Assembly (NCBI GenBank): GCA_946699065.1
Contig: CAMPDV010000042.1
Location: forward strand, 124,001-188,000
Reading direction: 5' to 3'
Source: Loxodes magnus
Lineage: Eukaryota; Ciliophora; Karyorelictea; Loxodida; Loxodidae
DNA: 64,000 bases
Each line of letters opens with the position of its first letter. Positions within the stretch are counted from its first letter, which is position 1. Below the pieces are notes generated by a model that was given only the letters and a program-made list of their open reading frames with translations, made no database searches and was not told the DNA's origin. Of this stretch, positions 23,213-34,068 are shown in pieces. The position numbers and the translations under genes are program-made.

Positions 23213-26200
23213 TCAACTTTAATAAAACTCAAACCTATTAAAAATGCGTAGCTTTATAATCTTAGAAATTCTTTTATCATAAAATTATGAGTTTAATCTT
23301 GATCTTTAGCTTGAAGTAATGGAGTTTCTTAATTATGATTAGCGTAGAATGTTAATTATTGATTTCTAAGTCTGAAATTTAGATTTCTTCCTTTAGTTTT
23401 ATTCAAAATCCTTCTAAATGGACTTTAACAAATATTTCACGAATCTTTTCTTCTGATCTTAAAAATACTATCTGTTCTGATTAAGGATAAGATTTAGTTT
23501 AGAAGCTATACTCTATATTTCATTCTGCTTTATATTAGATTATATAGAGGGATTTAGTAATTATGAACTTACAAAGGATTCTCTTCTTTTCTTTTTAACG
23601 TTTTGGTCGGAATTAAGAAGATACTAAGAGATAGTTTCGTCTAAATTATTCTAAGTTAGTAGCTTTTCTTAGTCGTTTATTTAGTTTTTTAGATCTTCGC
23701 TAGCCAATAAAGATTGAACTATATCGTTTTTTTCTGTATAAGTTAAAAAAGTTTACTTATTTGCTAAAAGTATCATTTCCAGCCTTCATTAAAAGTAGCA
23801 GGATTAGATCTGTCATAGTCCTAAAATGATAAGCTTACATTAAGAAAGAAGATGCATTGATTAGAATAATGGAAGCTTTCGTCTTCAAAACTTTGGTCTT
23901 CGCTTTAATCCTTGGAATTCTTACTCTTACATAATCTTTTGAACCATTCAAAGATGTCGTTTATAGGAAGAATAGCAAAAAGACCGTTAGCAATAATACC
24001 ATAGAACAAGTAGTTTCTAGCAGATTTTTCGTTCATTAGGCCATAAATAACAATTCCAGAAAAATTATACATAATGACTATCATATGAATGGCACTAAAC
24101 ATCTGATTGTATAGTTCTGCATTTAGTTTAGGTGATTGTGAGTACTTCCTAAGCAATAGATATTTTGATGTTCAATAATAAATTAGGATTCCAATAAATC
24201 CTGCAAAAAAAGCTAAAGGGTAAACAAAGGAAAAAATAAAAGCACAGAAAGCAATACTTAAGATATCACTATAGCTTGTAGATAAGTCTAATTCTATATT
24301 CTCTCATATCTCATTAGCTTGGACTTGAGTAAAGGTTTTTTTATTTATATTTTTCCTTACATATAATTTAAAAAACCACTTCAAAATTGATCTAGGAGAA
24401 ATTATCTAAGCCACAGAACTTAAAAGAGCTTACGATCACATAACAGAAAAAACACTGTTAATCAGATTATCTTTCTAATATCATTTCAAAGGATCATAAT
24501 ATATTAAAAGGATCATGACTGAGCTAATAACTTATATCATTGCTATTTTAAACGCTAAACTAGCATTATAAGATGTAATAGTAGCATGCTTTTCTCATTT
24601 GCTTACTAAAGATAATATTATCTTAGTTATCTATGATATTATAAATATGACAAAACCTGTCAGAATACCTGCAAGAATCTAATTTTCTGAATTTATCTAT
24701 CATTGGTAGATCGAATAAATAGAAATGAAGTTAGCTGCTAAGATAGCAATAGTGATGATTAAAGTATAAGCTTATCTTTTGTATTTGTTTCTAAATGATA
24801 GTCCTAGATTTTCCCAATAAATATCTGAAGGATCAGGCGCTCTTTTTGCTTCAATTCTATCAAACTAGTCATCTCCTGTTTGCTTTTACTTTTTCATCCT
24901 TTTAATAAATCTAAAAATTCTATTTTTCCTGTAGTATTAAACTACAATTTTTGCTTATCGTTGTGTTTTAAAAGTAACGAAAACCTGGCCGATTTACTAA
25001 AGGTTTTAATCGTTCATCTTCGAAACGTTAGACTACAATTATGCTTATTCGATTTATTCTTAATGCAAGATATCTAACTTCGCTTGATAATAGAAAGGAT
25101 CTTTTACCTTCTTAAAGCATAAGATTTAAGTAGAAGGAGGATGTCCATTTTGATGAATATAATTGTTAATCCTATTCAGCTCTAATAGATACTCCTAGTA
25201 CTATCTTATAAACTTGACTTTCTAGTGTATAAAGTAGATTTAGTTTACTTTTATTACTTCTAGCCTCTCTCCATCTATTCTTAATGACTCCAAATGTCTT
25301 TTAAATGTTTCTTTATCATAATTAGGATGTAAATTTCGGAATCAGACTGTGTAGTCATTTGGAGTAATTTGCTCAATATCATATTTCTATAGTTTGTTTT
25401 GAATATATAACTTAGCAGTAATGTAAGCAGAGATGGATATTAATATGATAATCAAATGGCAAAGACCAAATCATCAAGGAACGCTTTAGTTTTCTAAATT
25501 ACCAACAGTGCTTCAAACTTAAAAAAAAGTATATAAATCTAATAACGTAAAGTCTGACTCTATACTTCGATCTCCTTTCATTCAGCATCAGAGACACATT
25601 CCAAATCCAAATGGGAAAAAAGCGAAGCCAAGAAGATAAATCAAATATTTCATGAACATAAAAAATAAAGGAAAGCCATCTCCTAAATCAGCTAGTTCTG
25701 ATAAATTGCAGCAAAGAGAATAAAATTCTCCTTCTATTATATTTCCACAGCATTCGCATTCTTAATTCTCATTACTACTATTAATCTCATACTTTTTTAT
25801 TTTTTTCGCTTTGCGATGTATTTCAGCTTTGCTTATTTGAGCTTCAGCTAAAATGTTAAATCCTTCTTTTTTATCTTTATATAAGTAGCCTACATTTTAT
25901 TAGATTTGATTAGTGTGAAAGTCATATGGATTCTTTTTTATTTTCTTATTGCTTTTCCTTTAGATTTTCCTCATTGTTTTCTAACTAAATTTAGATAAAT
26001 TTCATTGTCCTATTTCCTAGTTCTATTCCTCACTATTTTAAGACTTATCTATTTTTACATTTTCAGTTTAATCCTCAATAATAAAGGTACTTTAGTTATC
26101 TGCTTAGTTATCAAAGCGATTTTCATAAATAGGAGAAATGTCTTAAATATCAATTTATAAAGCTTGCTAAACAGCGTTATTGCTTTTTTCATTATTATCT

Positions 26201-26262
26201 ACAAAATTAGGAGTTTCTGGACATTCTTCTAACGCTCTTTTTTGTTTAACTTGAGCTGTCAT
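23213..26262 (-). CDS. OSCA/TMEM63 (CSC1-like) stress-gated cation channel
   Basis: 1002 aa from exons 23839-26262, 23757-23820 and 23213-23733 (introns of 18 and 23 nt). It is probably a mechanically or osmotically gated non-selective cation channel of the plasma or an internal membrane. Evidence: a cytosolic N-terminus with four clustered cysteines (CECCGNI), TM spans at about 198-226 and 262-285, then the cytosolic domain opening with ITPNDYTVWFRNLHPNYDKE. Next is APDPSDIYWENLGLSF with Trp483, the family hallmark A-P-x-P-x-D-I-x-WENL, followed by the multi-TM pore block (about 495-760), and a 240-residue basic, Gln-rich C-terminal tail. Several membrane Trp residues are TGA (FGMCLWCW, VPWWFG). 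Large N- and C-terminal extensions exceed animal TMEM63. Confidence 0.9.
23734..23756 (-). other. 23-nt intron of the OSCA/TMEM63 gene
   Basis: Minus-strand GTAAAC..TATACAG. Splicing joins YFQQI to KKNDIVQSLLASEDLKNQ; unspliced, the tail loses its acidic/amphipathic frame. A second, 18-nt GTAAGC..TTTTAG block lies at 23821-23838 and is in phase, so its splicing cannot be proved from the frame. Confidence 0.7.
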
Positions 26263-27063
26263 TATTGATTTAAACTACAAGATAGTAAAAAATAGTGCTT
26301 TTTCTACTTACTTACTACTTATATCCTAACTTATTAGTACTTTATCTCCACTTTATTTACTATTTTACTTAGATAAATATCACTCTTCTAAGCAGTTAGG
26401 CTTACTTCGAGCCTAAAGCAAATAGTTTCTTTGACAATATAATTAGTTTACTATATAAGCTAAAAATTAAGCTAATCTCTTTACTAAAGCATAGAGTGTT
26501 ATTATTTAGGACTTAGTATTAGTATGTTTAAATATCATTAAATAGCTACCTTTAATGCTTCTTTTTACATATTAGTTATGCTAGTAAAATTAGAACCTTA
26601 TTATAGTAATTAATCAAGGCTAGTTTAGTAACTCATATTTAAGGATATTAGGTATTAATATTCCTTAACTTTACTCCTTTAAGATTCTAGATTTACCACT
26701 TCAAAGATAGCTTTCTTATTATTCAGGTTCTTTCTAGCAGGTAGCTGCTTAACATACTTCCTAGCTTGTATTTAAGTAAATTAAGCTAAGCTAGTTAATT
26801 AATAGTACTTAGTGAGAGAGTATCTAGTAGTTTCCTTGAAATGAAGAAGTAAATAAGATTATATAAGTCAATCTAAGCATTTTGGTATATTTGGTAGTTA
26901 CTAAGGAAAACTAATTGCAGGAGCAATATAGTTTCTTTAGTCTGGCTGATAAGAATCTATTTTATCATATCTTCTCTTCCTGCTAAAGTTTGAAAATAGT
27001 TAGTTTTAAAGGGTAATTTAAATTAATTGACTAGAAGGAATAAACTCAAATAATTAAATAAAG
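26263..27063. other. Divergent intergenic region
   Basis: 801 bases between the OSCA-type gene (minus) and ATP12 (plus). AT-rich with repeated TTAGTA/TAAGCT words. A possible 50-codon frame at 26857 is too short and unconserved to call. Confidence 0.4.
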
Positions 27064-27930
27064 ATGCTAAGGAGATATTTCACTAAAAAGCAAGGTGCTG
27101 CTTTTAAAATTCCAGATCTTAAAACAGGACATGGTATTTAGAGATTTTATAAATTGGCAAGAGTAGAAAAGCATGTTTAGGGAAGTTCAGGAAGCCAATA
27201 GGATCATTATAAGATTTTATTAGATCATAGGCCTATTCATATATCTGGACAAATCTTACTTCTACCTAGCAGGCCTTTAGCCTTGCTTCTAGCTACTGAG
27301 TGGTAATAATAAGAGAAGTTTATTAACTCTCATACGATGCCAATTGTAAGTTCTTCATATAGATGAAGCTAATTTCTAGATACGTTGCAACAGAAGATAG
27401 AGATATTTTTACAGACAGAATCATATCCTTTTTAGAATCTGATAGCATATGGTAATATTTAATACAGTTATCGAGATAACTAATATAATAGAATTAAGAA
27501 CAAGCAGGCAGAGTATTGGGATCCAATATTAAATCATTTGTAGCAAAAATATGGATTGCAAATGACTGTTGAATTCGGAATGGGAGTACTGAATTTAAAT
27601 ATTGAAATAATCGAAAAATTTAGAAGATATCTAGAATCTTTACCCATGCTTGATATTGTTTGTCTAGAATGCATTGCTAGTAGAGCTAAATCAACAGGCA
27701 TCGCATTAAGCCTCTTAGATGGTTTCCTTACTCTAGAAGAAGCTATAAAAGCGGCTAGACTTGAAGAAGAGTTATAATAAGAATTATATGGTAAAGTAGA
27801 AGGAGCACATGATGTAGATGAGGAGGAATTAAAAATTTATTTAGCAGCTTGCAAAATAATATACTCTCTTAACAAGTTGGAAACACCAGAAAACAACTCC
27901 CAAACTTGAACATTGCAAAAAGGACTATGA
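27064..27930 (+). CDS. ATPAF2: ATP12 (ATPAF2), mitochondrial F1-ATPase assembly chaperone
   Basis: 277 aa from exons 27064-27345, 27363-27451 and 27468-27930 (introns of 17 and 16 nt). ATP12 binds free F1 alpha subunits in the matrix. The N-terminus MLRRYFTKKQGAAFKI is a basic presequence. HISGQILLLPSRPLALLLA then TEWQQQEKFINSHTMPI match the family's P-T-x-x-L-A-x-x-x-A-x-EW..QG..I....MP core. After splicing, SICYRDNQ and QAEYWDPILNHLQQKYG follow as in homologues (CYR....Q...WDPLL.W). Both introns are needed to keep this order. Two in-frame TGAs lie near the end (27907-27909 and 27928-27930). If the first terminates, the protein is 270 aa. Confidence 0.9.
27346..27362 (+). other. 17-nt intron of ATP12
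   Basis: GTAAGTTCTTCATATAG between TMPI and MKLISRYVAT. Length is not a multiple of three, and homology resumes only after its removal. Confidence 0.85.
27452..27467 (+). other. 16-nt intron of ATP12
   Basis: GTAATATTTAATACAG. Splicing creates ..DSICYRDNQ.., restoring the conserved CYR motif. Confidence 0.85.
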
Positions 27931-28852
27931 GTTTATTTAAAACTATTATAACTCTTTAACCTAAAAATATCAAATTCTTCTCTACTAAATTCTTCTGCGA
28001 CTTACTTAGACTAAAATATTAAATATATAATAGTATTCATTTTTATTTGTAGCAAAGCATTTAAATCATGAAAGGAAAAACAATTAAACTTGCTATCCTT
28101 CAAAAAATTTTATAAATTTAATAAGAAGCTAATTAATTGCATGTGTTATCTTGCCTTCATTATATTAGTGGCACTACATTCTGCTAATACACTCGATTTG
28201 ACTAAAATGCTTATAGAACTTTAATTACTATTTTGTCACATTCATTCTTTACAGGAGGAATATTTAATTTTTAAATGAGGATCTTTTTATAAGAAATTTA
28301 TTTAATAAGCATATTTAATAATTTCTAGAAGCGATAAATTTATTCATTACGAAAATTCAAAAATTTCTTTAAAAGTGTCTAACTTTAATTTTTGATTATA
28401 CTGTTAAATTTCAAAGAGAAATGCAGGTTTATATCTTCAAAATTTGTCTTCTAATTAAAAAATTTAGTTTAGTGCTTCTTAAAACTCTCTTATTTATATA
28501 TTTTACAAATGAACAGTTCACTAAATCTTGATTATATACGAGGCTATAGCAAATTTAAAAGCAAGAATCTTTCTTGCCTTAAAAATCTATTAAATCACAC
28601 ATTTATATCTATAGCCATTTTAATACTTTATTTACCTATATTTTAGAAGACTATTATCACTCAATTTCTTTATTAGTACTTATATAATCATATGATGCTA
28701 ATTTAATTATAGATGTAAAATATTAAAAATAGCTTTCTCCCCAAATTCGCCATTTCTCTAGCAAGTAATTAGTAACCAATATGAAAAGCTATTATAAAAG
28801 GAAAAGAGTAGGAATTTCATAGTTAGTATACTGTTTTTTATTTTTTTTATTG
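27931..28852. other. Convergent intergenic region, conflicting weak frames
   Basis: About 0.9 kb. A plus-strand frame from 28068 stays free of TGA for some 240 codons, and a minus-strand frame (start 28245, TGA 28066) also looks protein-like; they overlap antisense. Neither has homology I know, so neither is called. Confidence 0.35.
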
Positions 28853-29806
28853 TCACTTATAATTTTTGTTTAGCTATATTTATTTACTTTACTTTACTTT
28901 CCAATCAAACAGAGCTAAATTTCCTTTTTCTTTCTCTTTGTAGTTATATTTTTGTTCTTCTTTCTATCTATTTTTCTGTTCTCTCTTATTTTAAGTTAAA
29001 TATTTTTGAAAATAAAATCCATTTTCTTATGAAATCCAGAATTGATAATACCACCAACAACTCACTCCATATTTAAAAATAGTTTATATTTCAAGTGTTA
29101 AAGCTAATTGCCAAAGCAATAACTTTATAGTATTTTCTTTAGAAATTATAATTAAAATAAATGGCTTCTATGAAACTATATGTCAATTCTATCTAATTTA
29201 TTGAACTTACTCTAATCTTCTTCATCAAACTATGAGATTGAGTTAGATATTTATAATTTATCTATTTTCTTTTTTACCTTAAATTAGAGATTATACTTGT
29301 AAATATGGGTAAATTTCGTTTTATTAGTATTAATTATTATATAAGTTTCATTTTTAAATCCTTTCTTGCCTTCTATCTTGTATACCAATTCTGATTCCAA
29401 GCTATTCTCCTTATACAAAGCTCCAAATAAAATTAATTACTTTCAAAAATTGTCCAATAATTAGCATTGATCTGCTAATACTGAACCTTCTATTTACAGC
29501 TATACTTTTAAAGCAATTTTTAGAACCTCTCAAAGATATAAAGCAAAGCTTATTTTACTTATTTTTATTTCTATAATAAGGTTTATCTATCTAGTAGGAA
29601 ATTATATTTCTAGTTTAAAAATACTTTAAGTTAAACTTACTTCTAGCTACTTACATCATGCTGTGACTAGCGTATTTCATCTATATTTAATACAAATCTT
29701 TTTATTTTCTTTGTCTATTAAAAAATTTACGAACAATACGTTTGCCAGATTTATCTGTCTCTTCTTCCTATAAAGAGAAGTAATTTAGACCTTAACTATC
29801 TTGCAT
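28853..29806 (-). CDS. Unknown 302-aa protein with two short introns
   Basis: No family recognised. Exons 29655-29806, 29052-29635 and 28853-29025 (introns of 19 nt GTAAGT..GTAAG and 26 nt GTATTA..ATAAG). It starts MQDSQGLNYFSLQEEE with a basic segment (GKRIVRKFFNRQRKQK). A hydrophobic, aromatic core follows (FALYLWEVLKIALKVQLQI, then QLLDNFWKQLILFGALYKE), then a beta-like stretch (KNETYIIINTNKTKFTHIY), an acidic linker (SQFDEEDQSKFNKLDRI) and a Lys/Glu-rich tail ending KVKQSKQIQLNKNYK at TGA 28853-28855. The first intron is canonical and moves three exons into one sensible frame. The second joint is less sure. The basic N-terminus could be a mitochondrial presequence, but that is a guess. 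Confidence 0.6.
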
Positions 29807-31560
29807 CAATAGGTAAATGATTAAATAAAATTTAATTTTAATTACCTCAAAGTAGATTTATTCTACTATTGCACTAAGAAATACTTTTAAAGTTCATTTC
29901 AGATAGAAAGGCATACCTAAATAAGAAGGGGTTAAAGTTAGATTCAGACAAGTTAATATTAGATAATATTAGTTAGCAAGTTTCACTATAAAGTGAGTAG
30001 AATTGCTATTTAGATCTCATACTCAATTTGATTCTTTAATTGCATTAATGCAAATTTACTTAAAGGTTGGATAATTTAAATATGTAAGAAGTAAATGCAA
30101 TTTACTCCTTTAGACTATTCTTATATAGATCTAATAGAAAAGGCTTTAATTATAAGCATTTTTAAATTAAGCACTATAACTATTAAGGGATACTAGCTTT
30201 TAAAGTTTATCAAATAAATACTAGATATGAAAATGCTGCTCTTTTATTGTAGGGGTATGGAAAAGTAATTGATTTGTATTTATTTAACTGACTCAACTTT
30301 GGTAATTTCTATAATTATCTGACTATGATAAGTCATATGTAAAATGATAAAATATCTTAGGTAAGTACACTTACAGTTCAATTATAAATCTAGACATTTT
30401 TTAGAGAAAGTCTAAATAATCCTAATTTAGCTTAATACAAGCAAAGCTAATTCTGTCTTAAAATTAGCTTAAGGTTTAAATAGTTTATTCTTAATAATGC
30501 ACATTAATTTGATTTAGATGAACTTGAAAAATTCCTAATTCAGTTATGTTCATAAGATTTCGCTATTAATATACAGCAATTATTCTATAAAAGCATGATA
30601 TACTTTAGTATATTAAGTTATTTAATAATCTGATTACTAAGGGCTGATATATATTTTTATCTACGCTAAGAAATTATTACATTGCCTTATAGATCAAAAC
30701 AGTTTAAATTGGTAGTTTGTAATAAGTAAGGTATCTATCCTTAATCTACTTCTATAACTATTATAAGATGATAATCATACTTTTACTATATTGAGCGTAA
30801 TTTAAAAGTAAAGCTTGAATTCAATTAGATTTAAGAATTTTCTAGCTGCATCATATAGAAACTAGAATAGTCAGTTGTAAAGGTAGTTTGATATAGTAAT
30901 GCAGATAGGAAGGCAAAGTAAAAAGAAGGCAAAAGGTAGAAGACTTGAATAGTAAGAAGTTGTAGTAAGGTTCATAAGGAGATTTCTTAAACTATATTAA
31001 TTAACCAAGTTAAAAGTATAATTTACTTACAGAGCAAATCATAATCTATTATAAACCCCCTTATGCTTAAATCTATACTCTTATTTGGTCATTTTTATTA
31101 TATACCAAAATAGTGAAGAATTATTTATCTAGAATGCTTGAAAATTAAAATTCCTATTAGTTTTAAATCTAAGAACCTACACTAAATTAGCAATTAATAA
31201 ATATATAAAAGGCAGATTAAAGTATTGTAATACCTTACTTAGATACAATTAAAAGCAGTGTAAACTTCAAGTAAAAAGAGAGTGTTTTAAGTATATAGAT
31301 AAGAACTATTTATATAATAAGTAATTAATAATAAATACCAAAAAGATAATCTAAACGCTTTTGAATCCACCTTAGCTAAATGCTTTTTATTACATACCAT
31401 TCTTAACAAACCATGTATTTATTTAGTTCTTGCCAAAAGGTTTACTCATCTGGCTATTAATTTAAAGGTGCTAGAGCTTATAAATGGTTTGTTATGTTAG
31501 AATAATAATTTTGGAAGAGGTAGAAATAAAGGGTATAAAAAGGAATTAAAATAGAGTAAG
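29807..31560. other. Intergenic, no supported gene
   Basis: About 1.75 kb, AT-rich. A plus frame from 30498 is open for 350 codons and runs into the locus at 31571, but its composition is indistinguishable from spacer translation. No RNA gene or repeat seen. Confidence 0.35.
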
Positions 31561-31570
31561 TTATAATGTA

Positions 31571-32105
31571 ATGAATAAAAGTAGGATTTTATTTTAAATT
31601 AGACATTTTATTAATGGAAAGAACTGTGGGACGATTCAGGATAAGTGCTTTAACTAAATCCAAGACTGTCGAAAAAATTTTCCTTCCTCCGACGTAGGCT
31701 TTTCATCAAAAAGAATAGCATGCTTATTCAAACACTCCTTCTTAGAATGAGCTTATACTGAATGAAAAGCTAAAAATAAAGAAGTAAGAAAAATAAGAAA
31801 AGCAAGAGAAACAAGAGAAATAAGAGAAATAAAAGAGACTAAAATAGGAAATGAGAGGAAGGTTTTACAGCTAGCAGATAATAAGCTAAATTATAATCCA
31901 ACTATAAAATAAGGTAAGCAATCATACAGTTTAGCGAATAGCTATTATATCACTAACATATAATGCAAGATATTTTGATAAATCTTCATGGACATAATTA
32001 AGTTTATAACTCGAGTCGTTAAAGAAGAGATTAAGAAAAATATTTTCAAGATCCTCAAAGTGCTCTACTGTAGAAACCTCCACAACTAGTTTTGAACAGA
32101 AAAAG
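31571..32105 (+). other. Probable coding locus, frame unresolved
   Basis: This stretch has higher GC and codon-like texture than its surroundings. Two overlapping plus frames both read like protein. One starts at ATG 31615 (MERTVGRFRISALTKSKTVE) and becomes a KQEKQ repeat. The other, from ATG 31571, gives NCGTIQDKCFNQIQDCRK, then an RETREIREIKE repeat and KVLQLADNKLNYNPTIKQ, ending KVLYCRNLHNQF at TGA near 32102. The purine repeat at about 31788-31850 (AAGAGAAACAAGAG type) underlies both repeats. A GTAAGC..ACAG block of 16 nt near 31915 could be an intron. Most likely one small basic protein is encoded here, but I cannot choose the frame. Confidence 0.4.
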
Positions 32106-32276
32106 TTCTAATCTTTAAAAGCTTTTATTTCTTAATTAAGCATTTGATTAAATCAAAATTTTAAGTTAATGATTAAGTAAATCTAATGCAATATAAAAGG
32201 CCTGCTTCTCTCTATAAAGATATTGGAATACAAGGAATATAATTTTAGTTGTTTGCTGCTATTATTAATTTATAAG

Positions 32277-32930
32277 ATGCATCCTCCTATTGGCTTTTTT
32301 GAGAGCAAAGATATACATAAAAATGAAAAAATAAATTATCAGCTTATAGGTAAAATAAATCTAGGCTACTTAAGTGAAAATAAAAATAAATAAAGCTACA
32401 GCATTTAAAAATAAAGATAGTGATCATGGAGTTCTTTAACAATGCTTAGCATAAACCAAATACTAGTATCTAGTTCAATTAATTATATCTGAAATACCTA
32501 GACATTATCATTTCCTTTTTATTATTATAGTATAGTTAATAATTAAATGGAGAGATAATTATCTAAAAGTATATGTAAAATTAAGCAAATGTAATTATTA
32601 TTTCATTATGAAAAGATGATATCTAGAACTTAGAACTTACCCTCCTTTAAGTGGGTATTTTTCTACATTATTATTCAGCACTCTTTTTTAGACTAAGTTT
32701 TAGAAAGGAATTCTTGAAGTTAGTTAGATAACTTGAACTTATATTCTTATCTTTCTCTAGATAAAAAGCTTCTGAATGAAGATTACGAATATAGGCCAAA
32801 TTTGCATTTCAATCTCATTCTTAAAGTTTTTTAGAGTGAGCAACTAATAGATATATATCAAAAGCTACTAGAAGTTTATTATAATAACAACAAGGTGCTT
32901 CTAAATACAACTCTAGTTATTACTAACTGA
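32277..32930 (+). CDS. Possible protein of 217 aa, unknown
   Basis: No family recognised. ATG at 32277 gives MHPPIGFFESKDIHKNEKIN, and the last third is convincing (LSLDKKLLNEDYEYRPNLHF, then QLIDIYQKLLEVYYNNNKVL) up to TGA at 32928. The middle (about 32410-32540) is Ser/Ile/Tyr-rich and less convincing; unrecognised introns may lie there (for example a 15-nt GTAAAATAAATCTAG at 32351-32365). Confidence 0.4.
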
Positions 32931-34068
32931 CAAATTGGTTAATTTATTTATGAAATACTTAATATACACATAGTACTGATATTATATTTAAGCTTATTAA
33001 ATTAACTCAGCTTTGCTTTTAAATTACATATAAAAGCTATACTGTTTACCCTTAATCGCTTTTCTACTTTTCATTTTTAAATTTAAATGCTTTATATATT
33101 ACATTCCATTATAGATTTCCTCCATGTAGAAGTATCTATTTTAATATCTGGACTTTAGAAAAAAACTAAGGGAAGCAAGCTAATAGAAATTAGGTTTTCA
33201 ATAGCTTACTTAGATGTTACTTGATTAACTTTGTAGTTAGTACATCTACATAACTAAAATAGCTTAATCATATACTTAAGAAAGTATATAAAGTACTTAT
33301 CTCTATATACTAACATTTACTACACTATTGTTTTAATTAGCTGTAATATAATACTAAAAGAGATAGATTTTGAATAAAGCGATTCTTGGTTTTTATAGCT
33401 TATCTGAAAGTATTATCATTAGTTGTTTTACTTATTTGCTTAGCTAAAATCTTTAACCTTTATAAAAGATAATCATGCTCAGTAAGCTAGACTATTATTA
33501 AGCTTGTTAGTAGTAAGTTTTATTATATCCTAGCTTTCTTTTAGTTAATAAGATCATCGTATAAAGTTTAGATTCTTGGTAAGTCTAATTCTGTAGAAGT
33601 TGAACTAGTACTATAAGCATTCTACAAGTCTTAAGATTTAGTAGATGAAATATGGCTAAAATCTTAAATGAAGCATAAATTTAGAATATCGCTAAAAGCA
33701 AAATAATCCTAAGTCACTATCTTAATAACTTAATTACACTAAATGAATGTCTAATTTATAACTTACTAGAGATAGTTATTACTATATATTAGCTTAATAT
33801 ACACTAATATATCATTCCCATACTTACTATAGAACTACCTTATAGAAATAGAAGAACCATATTATAAGAAGCAAGATATTTGATTACCTAGCAATTAATA
33901 TGTTAATAAAGTTGAGACAGCTACAATATACAGAAGATAGCTTAGATATATGATATGCAAAACAATAAAGTTACAGAGATAGCAAGTAATAGTTATTTTC
34001 TATTAGCTGCATAAGGCTATTTTAATTAGTTAAATAAGTAAAGAATTTAATTAAAGTTTTGAAGTTTC
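32931..34068. other. Convergent intergenic region
   Basis: About 1.1 kb of AT-rich spacer between the possible gene ending at 32930 and the acyltransferase stop at 34069. No supported feature. Confidence 0.4.

Noticed and set aside
28068-28803. TGA-free plus frame (MKGKTIKLAILQ) and antisense 59-codon frame
   Set aside because: They contradict each other and neither has recognisable features.
30498-31570. Long open frame leading into the 31571 locus
   Set aside because: No motif or protein-like texture before about 31570; openness alone means little without stop codons.
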